A stretch of DNA of 64,000 nucleotides, taken from Streptomyces alboniger (lineage in GTDB: Bacteria; Actinomycetota; Actinomycetes; Streptomycetales; Streptomycetaceae). The notes beneath the pieces were generated by a model. That model saw nothing but the letters and a program-made list of their open reading frames with translations, did no database searches and was not told the DNA's origin. The DNA lies in the NCBI RefSeq assembly GCF_008704395.1, contig NZ_CP023695.1:7626001-7690000 (forward strand), written 5' to 3'. Positions 1 to 8,953 of the stretch are shown one piece after another (the first letter of the stretch is position 1; each line of letters begins with the position of its first letter). The position numbers and the translations under genes were made by a program.

Positions 1-31
1 CACGCGGCGCTCCGGCGCGGACAGCGGATGA
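1..31 (+). CDS. 3' end of an upstream gene (partial)
   Basis: A reading frame open from the left edge ends at a TGA at 29-31, seven bases before the next start codon. Only nine codons are visible (ending R-S-G-A-D-S-G). Because the next gene is a carboxylase epsilon subunit, this could be the carboxyltransferase beta subunit that usually precedes it. That is inference from gene order only. Confidence 0.35.
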   Translation, partial: TRRSGADSG

Positions 32-38
32 GGACGCC

Positions 39-329
39 ATGAACGGACGTACGCCACCGCGCGGCGCGGCCCATCCGCCCTCTCCGCCCTCTCCGCCCTC
101 TCCGCCCTCTCCGCCCTCTCCCACCTCCCCACCCCACGAGTTCACCGTGGTGCGCGGACAGCCGAACGACGAGGAACTGGCGGCGGTGGTGTCGGCGCTC
201 CTGACGCTCTCCCGCAGCCGCGCGGTCGGCGCGCGCGGCGATGGCGCGGCGGTGCGCCGCGCGCTGTGGACGCGGTCGTGGTCGTGGTCGCCGGGAGGCT
301 ACCGCGCTCCTGGCTCGTGGCAGCGCTGA
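39..329 (+). CDS. Acyl-CoA carboxylase epsilon subunit
   Basis: A 96-residue protein whose core matches the actinobacterial acyl-CoA carboxylase epsilon family: the F-T-V-V-R-G-Q-P-N-D-E-E-L-A-A signature at about residues 35-49, followed by a Trp-rich tail (W-T-R-S-W ... G-S-W). In this family the small subunit stabilises the alpha/beta carboxylase holoenzyme that makes malonyl- or methylmalonyl-CoA. The N-terminus carries an unusual proline/serine run encoded by five tandem 9-bp units. The ATG lies seven bases after the preceding stop, so the gene is probably co-transcribed with a beta subunit outside the window. Confidence 0.8.
   Translation: MNGRTPPRGAAHPPSPPSPPSPPSPPSPTSPPHEFTVVRGQPNDEELAAVVSALLTLSRSRAVGARGDGAAVRRALWTRSWSWSPGGYRAPGSWQR
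75..119 (+). repeat. Five tandem 9-bp repeats in the epsilon-subunit gene
   Basis: The unit CCGCCCTCT is repeated five times without interruption and encodes a Ser-Pro-Pro series. The unit length is a multiple of three, so copy-number change would lengthen or shorten the N-terminal linker without a frameshift. Confidence 0.85.
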
Positions 330-548
330 GCGGGAATAGCTCAGCGGGAATCAGCGGAAATTGGCGAGCGGGAATTGGTGAGCGGTGCCGCCCTGCTCGC
401 GTATTGCGGGCTGCCCTCATGTCATTTCCGGGGCCCTTTCTCTTTCCTTACACCCAGCCTTGCTATTCACGATTTACGGATCATACGCTGCGCTCGCTCA
501 TCAAATGCCGACCGGAAAAGCGCGTCGGCCTGAGAGAAGGAGTCGGCG

Positions 549-1694
549 ATGGCCGGAACTCTTGGAACTGCCCGGAGCAGAAAGCGGTCGGCGGTGATCA
601 CGGGGAATTCGCCTCAGTCGCAACTCGCCTCCCTCACCGGAATGCGGTTCCTTGCCGCAGCGCTGGTGGTCTGCACTCATTTCGGGCTCTACGTGCGGGG
701 AAACCCCGACTTCTGGCGCAACTCGGGCCAGGTCGGTGTCTCGTTCTTCTTCATCCTGAGCGGATTCGTGCTGACCTGGTCGTCGCGCCCGGACCGGAGC
801 GCCCGCGACTTCTGGCGCCGTCGCCTGTGCAAGGTCTTCCCGAACCACCTCGTGACGGCCGCCGTCCACTTCGCGCTGCTGTGCCTGGTCGGCGCGCGAC
901 TCACGGAGTGGCAGCTCGTGCCCACGGCGCTGCTGGTGCAGTCGTGGATCCCCGGCTTCGACCTGACCACCGCGGTCTCCCCGGTGAGCTGGTCGCTGTC
1001 GTGCGAGCTGTTCTTCTACGCCGCGTTCCCGTTCCTGCTGCGGTGCGTCGTCCGTATCCGCGACGGGCGGCTGTGGTGGTGGGCGGCGGGGACGGTCGCG
1101 ATGATCGTCTGCGTACCGGTCGTCGCGACGTACCTGGTCCCGGACGGCAACCCCATGACGCCGCTGCTGCCCTACATGAACAACGACGCCTGGTTCGTCT
1201 ACTTCTTCCCCGTGGCCCGCGCCCTGGAGTTCCTCCTCGGAATGCTGGTCGCGCGCCTCGTCATGGAGGGGAGGTGGCTGCCTGTGGGCAGGGTCCCGGC
1301 GATGCTCGCGCTGGCGCTCGGTTTCTGGATGTCGATGGGCGCGGGGCTGTACTCGTTCGTCGCGATCACCGTGGTCCCCCTGGCGCTGGTCATCGGTTCG
1401 ACCGCGGTCGCTGACGCCGGAGGGCGCCGGTCCATCCTCAGGGCCCGGCCGATGGTGTGGCTGGGCGAGGTGTCCTTCGCGCTCTACCTGGTGCACAAGC
1501 CCGTCATCGACTTCAGCGCCAGGGCGCTGGGCATTCCGCGCTTCAGCGGCATGGACCTGATCGCGCAACTCGGCTTCTTCGCCCTGATATTCGGGGCGTC
1601 GGTGTTGGTGGCATGGGCGCTGTACCGGATGGTCGAACGGCCGGCGATGCGGCGTTGGAGCCGGGCGAGGAACCGACGGCAGACTTCTGATTGA
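549..1694 (+). CDS. Acyltransferase family 3 membrane protein (OafA/YrhL type)
   Basis: A 381-residue polytopic protein of the acyltransferase-3 family, which O-acylates sugars, lipids or natural products at the membrane. The family start motif, S-L-T-G-M-R-F-L-A-A followed by C-T-H-F-G, is at about residues 28-48, and about ten hydrophobic segments follow. It ends with a basic cytoplasmic tail. The ATG has a GAGAAGGAG ribosome site 6-7 bases upstream. It stands alone, with a terminator 25 bases downstream. The substrate cannot be told from sequence. The 219 bases before it hold imperfect AGCGGGAAT repeats but no gene. Confidence 0.88.
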   Translation: MAGTLGTARSRKRSAVITGNSPQSQLASLTGMRFLAAALVVCTHFGLYVRGNPDFWRNSGQVGVSFFFILSGFVLTWSSRPDRSARDFWRRRLCKVFPNHLVTAAVHFALLCLVGARLTEWQLVPTALLVQSWIPGFDLTTAVSPVSWSLSCELFFYAAFPFLLRCVVRIRDGRLWWWAAGTVAMIVCVPVVATYLVPDGNPMTPLLPYMNNDAWFVYFFPVARALEFLLGMLVARLVMEGRWLPVGRVPAMLALALGFWMSMGAGLYSFVAITVVPLALVIGSTAVADAGGRRSILRARPMVWLGEVSFALYLVHKPVIDFSARALGIPRFSGMDLIAQLGFFALIFGASVLVAWALYRMVERPAMRRWSRARNRRQTSD

Positions 1695-1719
1695 CGAAAT
1701 CGAAAGGGTGAAATGCAGG

Positions 1720-1757
1720 GCTCCGGCCGGTGGCGACCTTCCGCCACCGGCCGGAGC
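1720..1757 (+). terminator. Intrinsic terminator after the acyltransferase
   Basis: A perfect 16-bp inverted repeat (arms 1720-1735 and 1742-1757) with a six-base loop, followed by TATTTCTGT. It lies between convergent genes and may serve both. Confidence 0.85.
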
Positions 1758-1842
1758 TATTTCTGTATGCCCGATGTCGATACGTTGTTCTGCCCGATGC
1801 CCGATGCCGGATGCCGGTGCGTCGGTATCGCATTGCGCAGCA

Positions 1843-4017
1843 TCATTTCGGCATGGCCTGAGCAGGTGCCTCCGCCAGACCGAAGCGCCGATGAAGCGCG
1901 CGCAACGGACGGGGCGCGTACCAGTTGTGCCTGCCCAGCAGCCGCAGGCAGGTCGGCACGAGGACGCCGCGGATGAGCAGCGCGTCCAGCAGGACAGCCA
2001 ATCCGCTCCCCAGGCCGAACATCTGCATGAAACTCACCGAACTGGTCGCGAAGGCCAGCAGGCTCACCGCGAGAAGCGCTGCCGCCGCCGAGACGATGGA
2101 TCCGCTGCGGCCCAGCCCCCGCGGGACGGCCTCGGCCGTGGGCAGCCCTTGGTCGTGCAGTTCCTTGATCCGGCCCAGTACGAACACCTCGTAGTCCATG
2201 GACAGCCCGAACACGACGCAGAACATCAGCAGCGTCATGGCCGTGTCCATCGGCATCGGCGTACAGCCGAGCAGCCCGGAGAAGTGCCCCGTCTGGAAGA
2301 TCCACACCATGGTGCCGAGGATCGCGCCCATGCCGAGGGCGTTGAGCAGCAACGCCCGCAGGGGCTGCGTCACGCTGCCGGTGAAGAGGAACAGCAGCAC
2401 GAACGTGCTGGTGGCGATCATGGCCAGGGCGAGGGGCAGCCGGTCCCCGATGGCCTGCTTGGTGTCGACGGCCCGGGCGGCAGGACCGCCGACGAGTGCC
2501 TCGCCGGGTCCGGGCAGGGCCACCGCACGCACCCTTTTGACCAGGTGGGCGGCTTCTTCTGAGGCAGGCGGGTGGCTGGTGCGCACGGTGATGTGGTGCA
2601 GATCCGACCCCGGCGAGGTCCGTGTGTCGTGGTCGATGGAATCCACGCCGGTCACTTCCGATACGGCCCGCGCGTACGCGGCGACGTCCGACGGCGCCGA
2701 CCCTCCGGTGACCACGACGTCGAGGGAGTCGACGCCCCCGCCGTGCGGGAATTCGGCGCGCAACGCGGCGGCGACGGTCCGGCTCGGCGTGTTCTCGGGC
2801 ATGACGCGTTCGTCCGGGGTGCCGAAACGGACTCCGAGCAATGGCGCCGCCGCGACCACGAGGACGGCGAAGGCGGGCAGGGCGGTCCGCAGCGGGTGGC
2901 GAAGGACCGTGCGGGCTATGCGCTCCCAGAGCCGGTCACCTCCGCCGGCCCGTACGGACCGGGGAGTGAGGCGCGGGCCGAGCACGGTGAGCAGCGCAGG
3001 TGTGACCAGGAGCGCGCAGAGCGCCGCGGTGGCGACGACGCCGAGACCGGCGTAGGCGAACGAGCGCAGGAAGGCCAGTGGGAAGACCAACGGCGCGGCG
3101 AGCGCGGCGGCGACCGTGGCGGCGGAGAACACGATCGTGCGCCCGGCCGTCGCCACCGTCTGCCCGACCGCCTCACGAGGGTCCTGACCGGCGGCCAGTT
3201 GTTCGCGGTACCGGCTGACCATCAGGAGCCCGTAGTCGATCGCCAGTCCGAGGCCGAGAGCGGTGGTGAGGTTGATGGCGAAGACCGATACGTCGGTGAC
3301 GCGGGCGAGCAGGTGGAGTTCGGCGAAGGTCCCGAGGACGGCCACGACACCGATCCCCAGCGGCACCAGCGCGGGCGCCAGGCCACGGAAGACGAGGACC
3401 AGCAGGGCGAAGGTGACCGGGATGGCGATCCCTTCGGCCAGTCCCAGGTCCTTGGCCACCTGGGTGCTGATGTCGTGACCGAGACCGGAGGGCCCGCCCG
3501 CGACGACGGTGAACGCCCTCCCCGGAGCGCCCTCCTCGCGGCCGTCGGCATCGGCATCGGCCTTGTCATCGGCATCGGCATGATCGGCTATGAGCGCGGC
3601 GGCCCGCTCGGCTACCTCTTCACCGTCTCCGGCGAGCTGTACGAGTACGAGCGCGCCGCTGCCGTCCTCCGCCCTGAGGGCAGCGGCCGGTGTCCGCCAG
3701 TACGAGACCACATCCTGGACTCCCTGGCGCCGTGAAAGCCGGTCGGTGAAGTCATCGCCCGCGGCCCGCACAGCGGGGGAGTCGACGGTGCCCGCTCGTG
3801 GCCGGACCAGCAGGACGAGATCGGGCGTACCGCCGAATTCTTTGTCGAGCAGCCGGGCCGCGCGGCTTGAGGGGGCGGTCGGGTCCTCGAACCCGCCGCT
3901 CTTGAGCTGTCCGAAGACGCCGATCCCCGCGGCGCCGGCCGCGAGCGTCAGCAGCCCGGCCCAGATGAGCACCGTACGTGCCCTGTCGAAGAGGAAGAGT
4001 CCCAGTGTGCGCAGCAT
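1843..4017 (-). CDS. MMPL/RND-family exporter
   Basis: A 724-residue transporter with the layout of the MMPL family: an N-terminal helix (L-F-L-F-D-R-A-R), a large extracytoplasmic loop, a bundle of five to six helices containing A-I-D-Y-G-L-L, then a second loop and second bundle containing the related S-M-D-Y-E-V-F segment. These proteins export lipids or drugs using the proton gradient; the A-I-D-Y and S-M-D-Y aspartates are the expected proton-relay positions. The ATG has a GGGAGG site. It is divergent from a TetR gene 109 bases away, the usual arrangement for repressor-controlled MMPL pumps. Confidence 0.9.
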   Translation of the reverse strand: MLRTLGLFLFDRARTVLIWAGLLTLAAGAAGIGVFGQLKSGGFEDPTAPSSRAARLLDKEFGGTPDLVLLVRPRAGTVDSPAVRAAGDDFTDRLSRRQGVQDVVSYWRTPAAALRAEDGSGALVLVQLAGDGEEVAERAAALIADHADADDKADADADGREEGAPGRAFTVVAGGPSGLGHDISTQVAKDLGLAEGIAIPVTFALLVLVFRGLAPALVPLGIGVVAVLGTFAELHLLARVTDVSVFAINLTTALGLGLAIDYGLLMVSRYREQLAAGQDPREAVGQTVATAGRTIVFSAATVAAALAAPLVFPLAFLRSFAYAGLGVVATAALCALLVTPALLTVLGPRLTPRSVRAGGGDRLWERIARTVLRHPLRTALPAFAVLVVAAAPLLGVRFGTPDERVMPENTPSRTVAAALRAEFPHGGGVDSLDVVVTGGSAPSDVAAYARAVSEVTGVDSIDHDTRTSPGSDLHHITVRTSHPPASEEAAHLVKRVRAVALPGPGEALVGGPAARAVDTKQAIGDRLPLALAMIATSTFVLLFLFTGSVTQPLRALLLNALGMGAILGTMVWIFQTGHFSGLLGCTPMPMDTAMTLLMFCVVFGLSMDYEVFVLGRIKELHDQGLPTAEAVPRGLGRSGSIVSAAAALLAVSLLAFATSSVSFMQMFGLGSGLAVLLDALLIRGVLVPTCLRLLGRHNWYAPRPLRALHRRFGLAEAPAQAMPK

Positions 4018-4076
4018 GTGCTGCCTCCCGGAGGGCCGGGCGGGCCGTGTGCCGGGAGGCGCACGGACCCGACGAT

Positions 4077-4118
4077 GTTTACGCCGTTAACTTTGCATTC
4101 CATGTGCACGCTGTCAAC
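4077..4118. promoter_or_regulatory. Probable TetR operator pair
   Basis: Two related 15-bp elements lie in the divergent MMPL/TetR gap: GTTTACGCCGTTAAC (4077-4091), an imperfect palindrome matching its complement at 12 of 15 positions, and GTGCACGCTGTCAAC (4104-4118), sharing the ACGC-Y-GT-Y-AAC core. Their position over both promoters suits autoregulation by the TetR protein. Confidence 0.55.
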
Positions 4119-4126
4119 ATTGGAGG

Positions 4127-4846
4127 GTGAGTACACCCAAGGCGCCGCGGAGCGGCTACCACCACGGTGATCTGCGCAACGCACTCGTAGGGGCGGGCGT
4201 CGCCCTCGCCACGAAGGGCGGCCCCCAAGAGGTGGTCCTGCGGGCCGTGGCCAGGGAGGTCGGCGTCTCGCCCACGGCCGCGTACCGGCATTTCGCCAAC
4301 AGGGAAGACCTGCTGCACGCCGTCAGACTGGCGGCGCTGGCCCGGCTCGCCGGGGCCATGGAGCAGGAGGTCATCGCGGGGAAGCGGCGGCGCGACCCGG
4401 TCGAGGACGCGGTGCGCCGCCTGCGTGCCCTGGGGGCGGGCTACCTCCGCTTCGCGCTGGCCGAGCCGGGGCTGTTCCGGATGGCCTGCTGCGACACCTC
4501 GGCGCAGACCGCGGACTTCTCACTGGTCTCCGACTCCCGCGCCTTCGCCCTGCTGACCGAGGTGATCGACACGCTCGCCGGGCACGGTCTGATCGAATCC
4601 GGCAGCCGGCCGTACAGCGAGATGGCGGCGTGGGCGCCGATCCACGGCATGGCCACCCTGCTGCTCGACGGCCTGCTCGACGCCCTTCCGCCACGACAGC
4701 GCCAGGCCGCGGTGGACCGGGTCATCGAGGTCACGGTCGAGGGGTTGTGCGGTCAGGGCGTCGTCGCGGACGCAGGCCGGTCGTGGACGCGACGGCTGTG
4801 GTCCCCGGTGCGAAAGAGGGAGGGCGGACCGGGGGAGAGGCCCTGA
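4127..4846 (+). CDS. TetR-family transcriptional regulator
   Basis: A 239-residue regulator with an N-terminal helix-turn-helix (residues about 12-58, including G-V-S-P-T-A-A-Y-R-H-F) and a C-terminal ligand domain of the TetR_C 'WHG' type, in which W-A-P-I-H-G-M is visible near residue 168. It probably represses the divergent MMPL exporter and itself through the paired sites just upstream. The GTG start is preceded by TTGGAGG. The C-terminus has a basic tail of about 20 residues beyond the usual domain. Confidence 0.88.
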   Translation: MSTPKAPRSGYHHGDLRNALVGAGVALATKGGPQEVVLRAVAREVGVSPTAAYRHFANREDLLHAVRLAALARLAGAMEQEVIAGKRRRDPVEDAVRRLRALGAGYLRFALAEPGLFRMACCDTSAQTADFSLVSDSRAFALLTEVIDTLAGHGLIESGSRPYSEMAAWAPIHGMATLLLDGLLDALPPRQRQAAVDRVIEVTVEGLCGQGVVADAGRSWTRRLWSPVRKREGGPGERP

Positions 4847-5057
4847 CCGGCGCCGACACTCCGTGGCGCTCCTGCCGCGGACGGTGAGGGGCTGGAGAGC
4901 GCCCAGGTCGAGCTCCACGGGTATGTGCTTGCCATGGGTATTCCTGTCGGGGTGTGTGCTTGTGTGTGGGGGGCGACCGTCCGTAGGGAGCGGCCTCCTT
5001 GTGCTCCCCACTTTCGCCCGCGGGACATGCCCGGCGGACCCGACCGGCGTCCGCAGC

Positions 5058-5081
5058 GGACCCCGCCGACCGGCGGGGTCC
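5058..5081. terminator. Hairpin terminator between convergent genes
   Basis: GGACCCCGCCG and its exact complement CGGCGGGGTCC form an 11-bp stem in the 310-base gap between the TetR gene and the convergent luxC-like gene. I see no gene elsewhere in this gap. Confidence 0.7.
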
Positions 5082-5156
5082 GGGGCCGCCCATCAAGAAG
5101 TCGCCCGGGGCGACCAACCATGGCGAGTGCGCGTTGTGCGGGCTCTTTGGGATGCC

Positions 5157-7742
5157 TCACCCGGTGAGCCGACGGTCGATCACCGTGCGGAGTTTCCCGC
5201 TTGCCGCACTGCGTTCGAAGTCCGAGGGGCTGACCGTCTCGACCGTCAGGTCCAGCAGCCTTTCGCGGGTCACCGCCTCGCGCAGCTCCGGGCTGTGGGC
5301 CAGCAGGGCCTCGGTCACTGCCCCGGGGTCGCGCACCGCTTGTTCGTCGACCCTGATGACGATGCGTTCGCGGCTCTCCGCCGGTTCCACGACCATCTGC
5401 AACTCGCCGCAGTAGCCGAGGCGTTCCGCGACGATGCGGGCCAGAACCCGGTAGTTGAGGAAGTACGTACCGGCGCGGACCACGTCTCCGGTGCGGCCGA
5501 GCAGTTCGAACCGCGGAGTGGTACGGCCGCACTCGCACGCACCCTCGACCCAGCGCCCCAAGTCCCCTTGTTCGTAGCGGGAGATGGACGGCGCGCTACG
5601 GGTGTGCGGGGTGAAGACCAGTCGGCCCGTCGCGCCGTTCTCGACCGGCCGGTCGGCGTCTGTTTCGAGGATCTCCAGGGTGAACAGGTCGTCGAACAGA
5701 TGGTGGACGCTGCCCTCGGCGCTCGCGCACTGGTGGCCCATGGTCCCGAGGTCCGTGCCGCCGTACACGAAGGAGCGGAACACTTCGACACCGAAGTGTT
5801 CCTGGAGGTGCGCGCGCTGCTCGGCGCTGAAGTGCTCACCGCCGTAGAAGATCTTCTTGACGCCCCGGTACTCGCCCAGCACGTCACCGGCGTGCTGGAA
5901 CAGCTGCCAGATGTACGAGGGCATAGCCATCAGGGTGTTCGCGCGGTGCCGGACGATCAACCGGGCGTCCCGCCTGTAGTCCGTGCCGGCGCAGACGGGC
6001 AGCTGGGCCGCGCCGATCTGCTCCAGCAGGCCGTGCCCGTACAGAAAGCTGGCGTACATGTCACCGGCGTAGAAGAGGTTCGCCACGCGGTCGCCGCGCA
6101 CATCCAGCCCGGCGGCGACGAGCCCCTCCCCGGCGCGGCGCAACTGGGTGCGGAAGTCCGCGTACGTGTAGACGGACACCGCCGGGGTCCCGCTGCTGCC
6201 GCCGCTGGAGAGGTGGAGCTGGGCCTTGTCGGACGGGATGTGGGTGGTGAGCCGCTGGACGTCGGCCTTGGTCAGGACGGGACCCGTGGCGTCGGGCCGC
6301 TGCCGGAGCGGGGGCACGGGTTCGCCGGGGGCGCGGCGGCGCAGGTCGTCCAGGCGGGTGTCGTGGGCGAAGCGGTCGTCGAGGCGGACGCTGACGCGGC
6401 GGCTGTAGCGTTGCAGTGGATAGAGGCCGTCGTGCGGTTCACCCGGATAGCTGTCCAGCATCGAACCGACAGGGGTCACGCGCAGCGCACCGGCGGTGAA
6501 CAGCGTGGACGCGAGTTCGGGGACGTCACCGCGCGCGGCGGCGAGCCCGGCCGTCTGTAGGAAGCGGCGCATGGGGCGCAGTGTCGTGACGATCCGGGTG
6601 CGGGGGAGGGGCTTCACCCACACCGTGCGGTACAGGGGTGAGGCGCGCAGCGCGCTCCGGTGGTCGACGAGGACGCGCCAGGATCCGGCGGGGCTCTCGT
6701 GGACCCGGGTGAGCCCCAGGTGTTCCTCCGATCGCGCCACCAGCACGGTCGTGGTGATCTCGGCCTGTTCCCGCGGCGTGGGGCGGGGCGGCGGCAGGGC
6801 GCCTCCCCGGCGGTCCAGGGCATCGGCGAGACGGTCGGCGAACGCGGACAGTTCCGCTCGGTCGTCGGTGTCCAGGTAGACGACCTGGGGGCTGGAGCAC
6901 GCCTGTTGGTCCAGTCGGCAGACGCTGTCGGCGATGCCGTGCAGGGTCTGCTGGTCGTCCCACAGGGCGGGGGTCACGTAAGCGAAGGAGATCTTGTGGC
7001 CGAAGGCGATCAGGCGGCAGCCCTTCGGCACCTGGGCGGCCACTCCGGCTATCGCCTCCTCGCCGCCCCAGGCGGCCACCGCGTCGGCCGGGGCGCAGAC
7101 GCGCTTCAGCCAGTCGGCGCGCGACGAGGGGAATCGCAGCACGATCAGACGGGCGGCGAGGCGGCCGTCGGGGTCGAGTGCGCTCAGCGCCTCCAGCAGG
7201 AGGTGGGTGAACAGCGAGTCGCTGCCGCTGACCTTGACGACGTTCATGTTGCCGGCGAGCAGGCCCTCCACGGCGCTGAAGATGCCGACGATCGGGTCGT
7301 TGCCGGCCGTGACGTGGGTCAGCAGGCCCACGGGCTGCCAGGACTCGAAGACCGGGGCGCGGAAGTCGGTCCGCGCCAGGCTCTGCGGAGCGGTGCCGCC
7401 CAGCTCCACGGAGACCTTCCGCTCCAGGCCGTCGCGGCGCAGGAAGTCGGCGATCTCGGTCAGGCTCTGCTCGGCCGCGTCGGGATCGTGACCGTGGGCC
7501 ACGAGGTGCTCGGCCAGCCGCGTACGGGTGGGGTGGTCCGGCGTGCTCAGGATGCCGCTCAACCGGTCGCAGGCGGCGACGACTCGGCGGGCGGGCAGGG
7601 GCCGCGCCAGTTCGTCGGCGACCAGGACGGGAAGCTCCGCGAGGCGCTTGTCCGCTTCGGTGTCGTCGATCCAGGAGCCCTGCCAGAGATGGTCCTGGGG
7701 GCTCTGGCCCTGCTGGAGATGATCCTGCGCGATGGGGGTCAT
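5157..7742 (-). CDS. LuxC-type acyl reductase fused to an adenylate-forming domain
   Basis: An 861-residue two-domain protein. Residues about 110-480 are a LuxC-type acyl-CoA/acyl-enzyme reductase: the A-G-N-D-P segment (about 146-150), the S-G-S-D cofactor region (172-175), and a cysteine in L-D-Q-Q-A-C-S-S-P (Cys282) at the position of the acyl-accepting Cys of LuxC. Residues about 545-855 are a PaaK/LuxE-like adenylating domain with a phosphate loop of the type S-S-G-G-S-S-G-T-P. The pair would activate a carboxylic acid and reduce the acyl group to an aldehyde. The ATG overlaps the TGA of the preceding luxE-like gene (ATGA), so translation is coupled. This fusion is not the usual LuxC form. 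No luciferase subunits are nearby. Confidence 0.85.
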   Translation of the reverse strand: MTPIAQDHLQQGQSPQDHLWQGSWIDDTEADKRLAELPVLVADELARPLPARRVVAACDRLSGILSTPDHPTRTRLAEHLVAHGHDPDAAEQSLTEIADFLRRDGLERKVSVELGGTAPQSLARTDFRAPVFESWQPVGLLTHVTAGNDPIVGIFSAVEGLLAGNMNVVKVSGSDSLFTHLLLEALSALDPDGRLAARLIVLRFPSSRADWLKRVCAPADAVAAWGGEEAIAGVAAQVPKGCRLIAFGHKISFAYVTPALWDDQQTLHGIADSVCRLDQQACSSPQVVYLDTDDRAELSAFADRLADALDRRGGALPPPRPTPREQAEITTTVLVARSEEHLGLTRVHESPAGSWRVLVDHRSALRASPLYRTVWVKPLPRTRIVTTLRPMRRFLQTAGLAAARGDVPELASTLFTAGALRVTPVGSMLDSYPGEPHDGLYPLQRYSRRVSVRLDDRFAHDTRLDDLRRRAPGEPVPPLRQRPDATGPVLTKADVQRLTTHIPSDKAQLHLSSGGSSGTPAVSVYTYADFRTQLRRAGEGLVAAGLDVRGDRVANLFYAGDMYASFLYGHGLLEQIGAAQLPVCAGTDYRRDARLIVRHRANTLMAMPSYIWQLFQHAGDVLGEYRGVKKIFYGGEHFSAEQRAHLQEHFGVEVFRSFVYGGTDLGTMGHQCASAEGSVHHLFDDLFTLEILETDADRPVENGATGRLVFTPHTRSAPSISRYEQGDLGRWVEGACECGRTTPRFELLGRTGDVVRAGTYFLNYRVLARIVAERLGYCGELQMVVEPAESRERIVIRVDEQAVRDPGAVTEALLAHSPELREAVTRERLLDLTVETVSPSDFERSAASGKLRTVIDRRLTG

Positions 7743-8953
7743 GACGCTTCCTTGAGCAGTTCCGCTGCGGCGACCGCGCAGCTGCGATTGGTAGTGGTGC
7801 CGGCGCGGCCGTGGAGTTCGAACCACGGTGTCTCCAACCCGCAGCCGCACTCCGAACCCGGGTGGATCGACACCAGGTCGCCCATGACGACGCTGTGCAC
7901 CGGCACCGACGTCATGAAGGGCGCCACGCAGTGCAGATAGCCCTTCTCGCCGTAGGGCAGGGGGCGCAGTGTCCTGATGTCGCGCGCGAAGATCCGCGAC
8001 CAGACCGGCGCGTGCAGGTTGTGCCGTGCGCACTCGGCGTAGGTGACACCGTGTTCCACCGCTCCGTAGCTGTCGCGGACGCGTTCGTGCGGGATGCCGA
8101 GCTGCTCTTCGACGCGGTCGTACAGTTCGTGCTTGCTGATCTGGCGGCCGGTGTGGCCCTTCCAGCCGCCTCCGAGGTAGACGAAGGAGTCCGGGCTCAG
8201 CTTCAGCGGCGGGATGCCCATGGCACGCATGCGCTCAAGGGTGAACCACAGGAACGAGGGGAACCCCAACAGCCGTACGGGCAGGCCTTGTTCCGCGTAA
8301 CGCAGCAAGGCGCTCACGCAGCCGAAGGCGTCGAAGACGTGCTCGTCGCCGACCGCGCGCAGTGCGTAGGCGCGCTCGTTGACGGGGGCCAGGTCGCACA
8401 GGAAGTCGTCGGTGAAGGCGGTGCCCAGCTTGAGCCGGCCGGTCGGTTCGTAGCTGTAGAGCAGGTAGTTGGTGGGCTGGTCCGGGGTGACGAAGCCGTA
8501 GTGGTCCAGAACGAAGGCGGCCATGCGCATCACGGAACCGATCGACCAGCGGTCGAAGAACATCTGCGACTTCTGGCCGGAGGTACCGGAGGAGGTCAGG
8601 TGCATGGACACGTCTTCGGGGGCGACGGACACCACTTCGTGGGCCTTGAAGAAGTTCGCGTGGATCAGCGGGACCCGTGCCACGTCGTCCGGCGTCCGCA
8701 CGGACCCTGCGTCCCGGCTCGGACGGGCGTTCCACACGCTCCGATAGAAGGACGACCTCTCCGCGTGCCAGCGACAGGTCTCGTCTAGAGCCGAGGCGAA
8801 CAGCTTGTCGATGTCGGTGCCCGTGGCGTAGGGGTCGCGCAGGTCACCCAACCGCTGTACGTGAGCGAGCCGTTCGGGATCGGGGACCGAAAGGGAACCG
8901 AAGTACCTCTGGTGGGCGGGCCGTGCGGCCGGCGCGGAGGACTGGGGCATCAT
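7739..8953 (-). CDS. LuxE-type acyl-protein synthetase
   Basis: A 404-residue member of the LuxE family, which activates a fatty acid with ATP and transfers the acyl group to its own cysteine before handing it to LuxC. It has the L-T-S-S-G-T-S-G-Q-K-S phosphate-binding loop (about residues 121-131), the Y-G-A-V-E-H adenine-site motif, a C-G-C-G pair, and a cysteine close to the C-terminus in N-R-S-C-A-V-A, where LuxE carries its acyl group. It overlaps both neighbours by four bases (ATGA). Length is slightly above the usual 370 residues. With the next gene it forms a complete acid-to-aldehyde unit. Confidence 0.87.
   Translation of the reverse strand: MMPQSSAPAARPAHQRYFGSLSVPDPERLAHVQRLGDLRDPYATGTDIDKLFASALDETCRWHAERSSFYRSVWNARPSRDAGSVRTPDDVARVPLIHANFFKAHEVVSVAPEDVSMHLTSSGTSGQKSQMFFDRWSIGSVMRMAAFVLDHYGFVTPDQPTNYLLYSYEPTGRLKLGTAFTDDFLCDLAPVNERAYALRAVGDEHVFDAFGCVSALLRYAEQGLPVRLLGFPSFLWFTLERMRAMGIPPLKLSPDSFVYLGGGWKGHTGRQISKHELYDRVEEQLGIPHERVRDSYGAVEHGVTYAECARHNLHAPVWSRIFARDIRTLRPLPYGEKGYLHCVAPFMTSVPVHSVVMGDLVSIHPGSECGCGLETPWFELHGRAGTTTNRSCAVAAAELLKEAS

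Noticed and set aside
75..119. Tandem repeats as a CRISPR array
   Set aside because: Units are contiguous 9-mers without spacers and lie in a coding sequence.
5157..8953. A bioluminescence operon
   Set aside because: luxA, luxB and luxD are absent. Only the acid-to-aldehyde part is present, together with a GNAT and an exporter.
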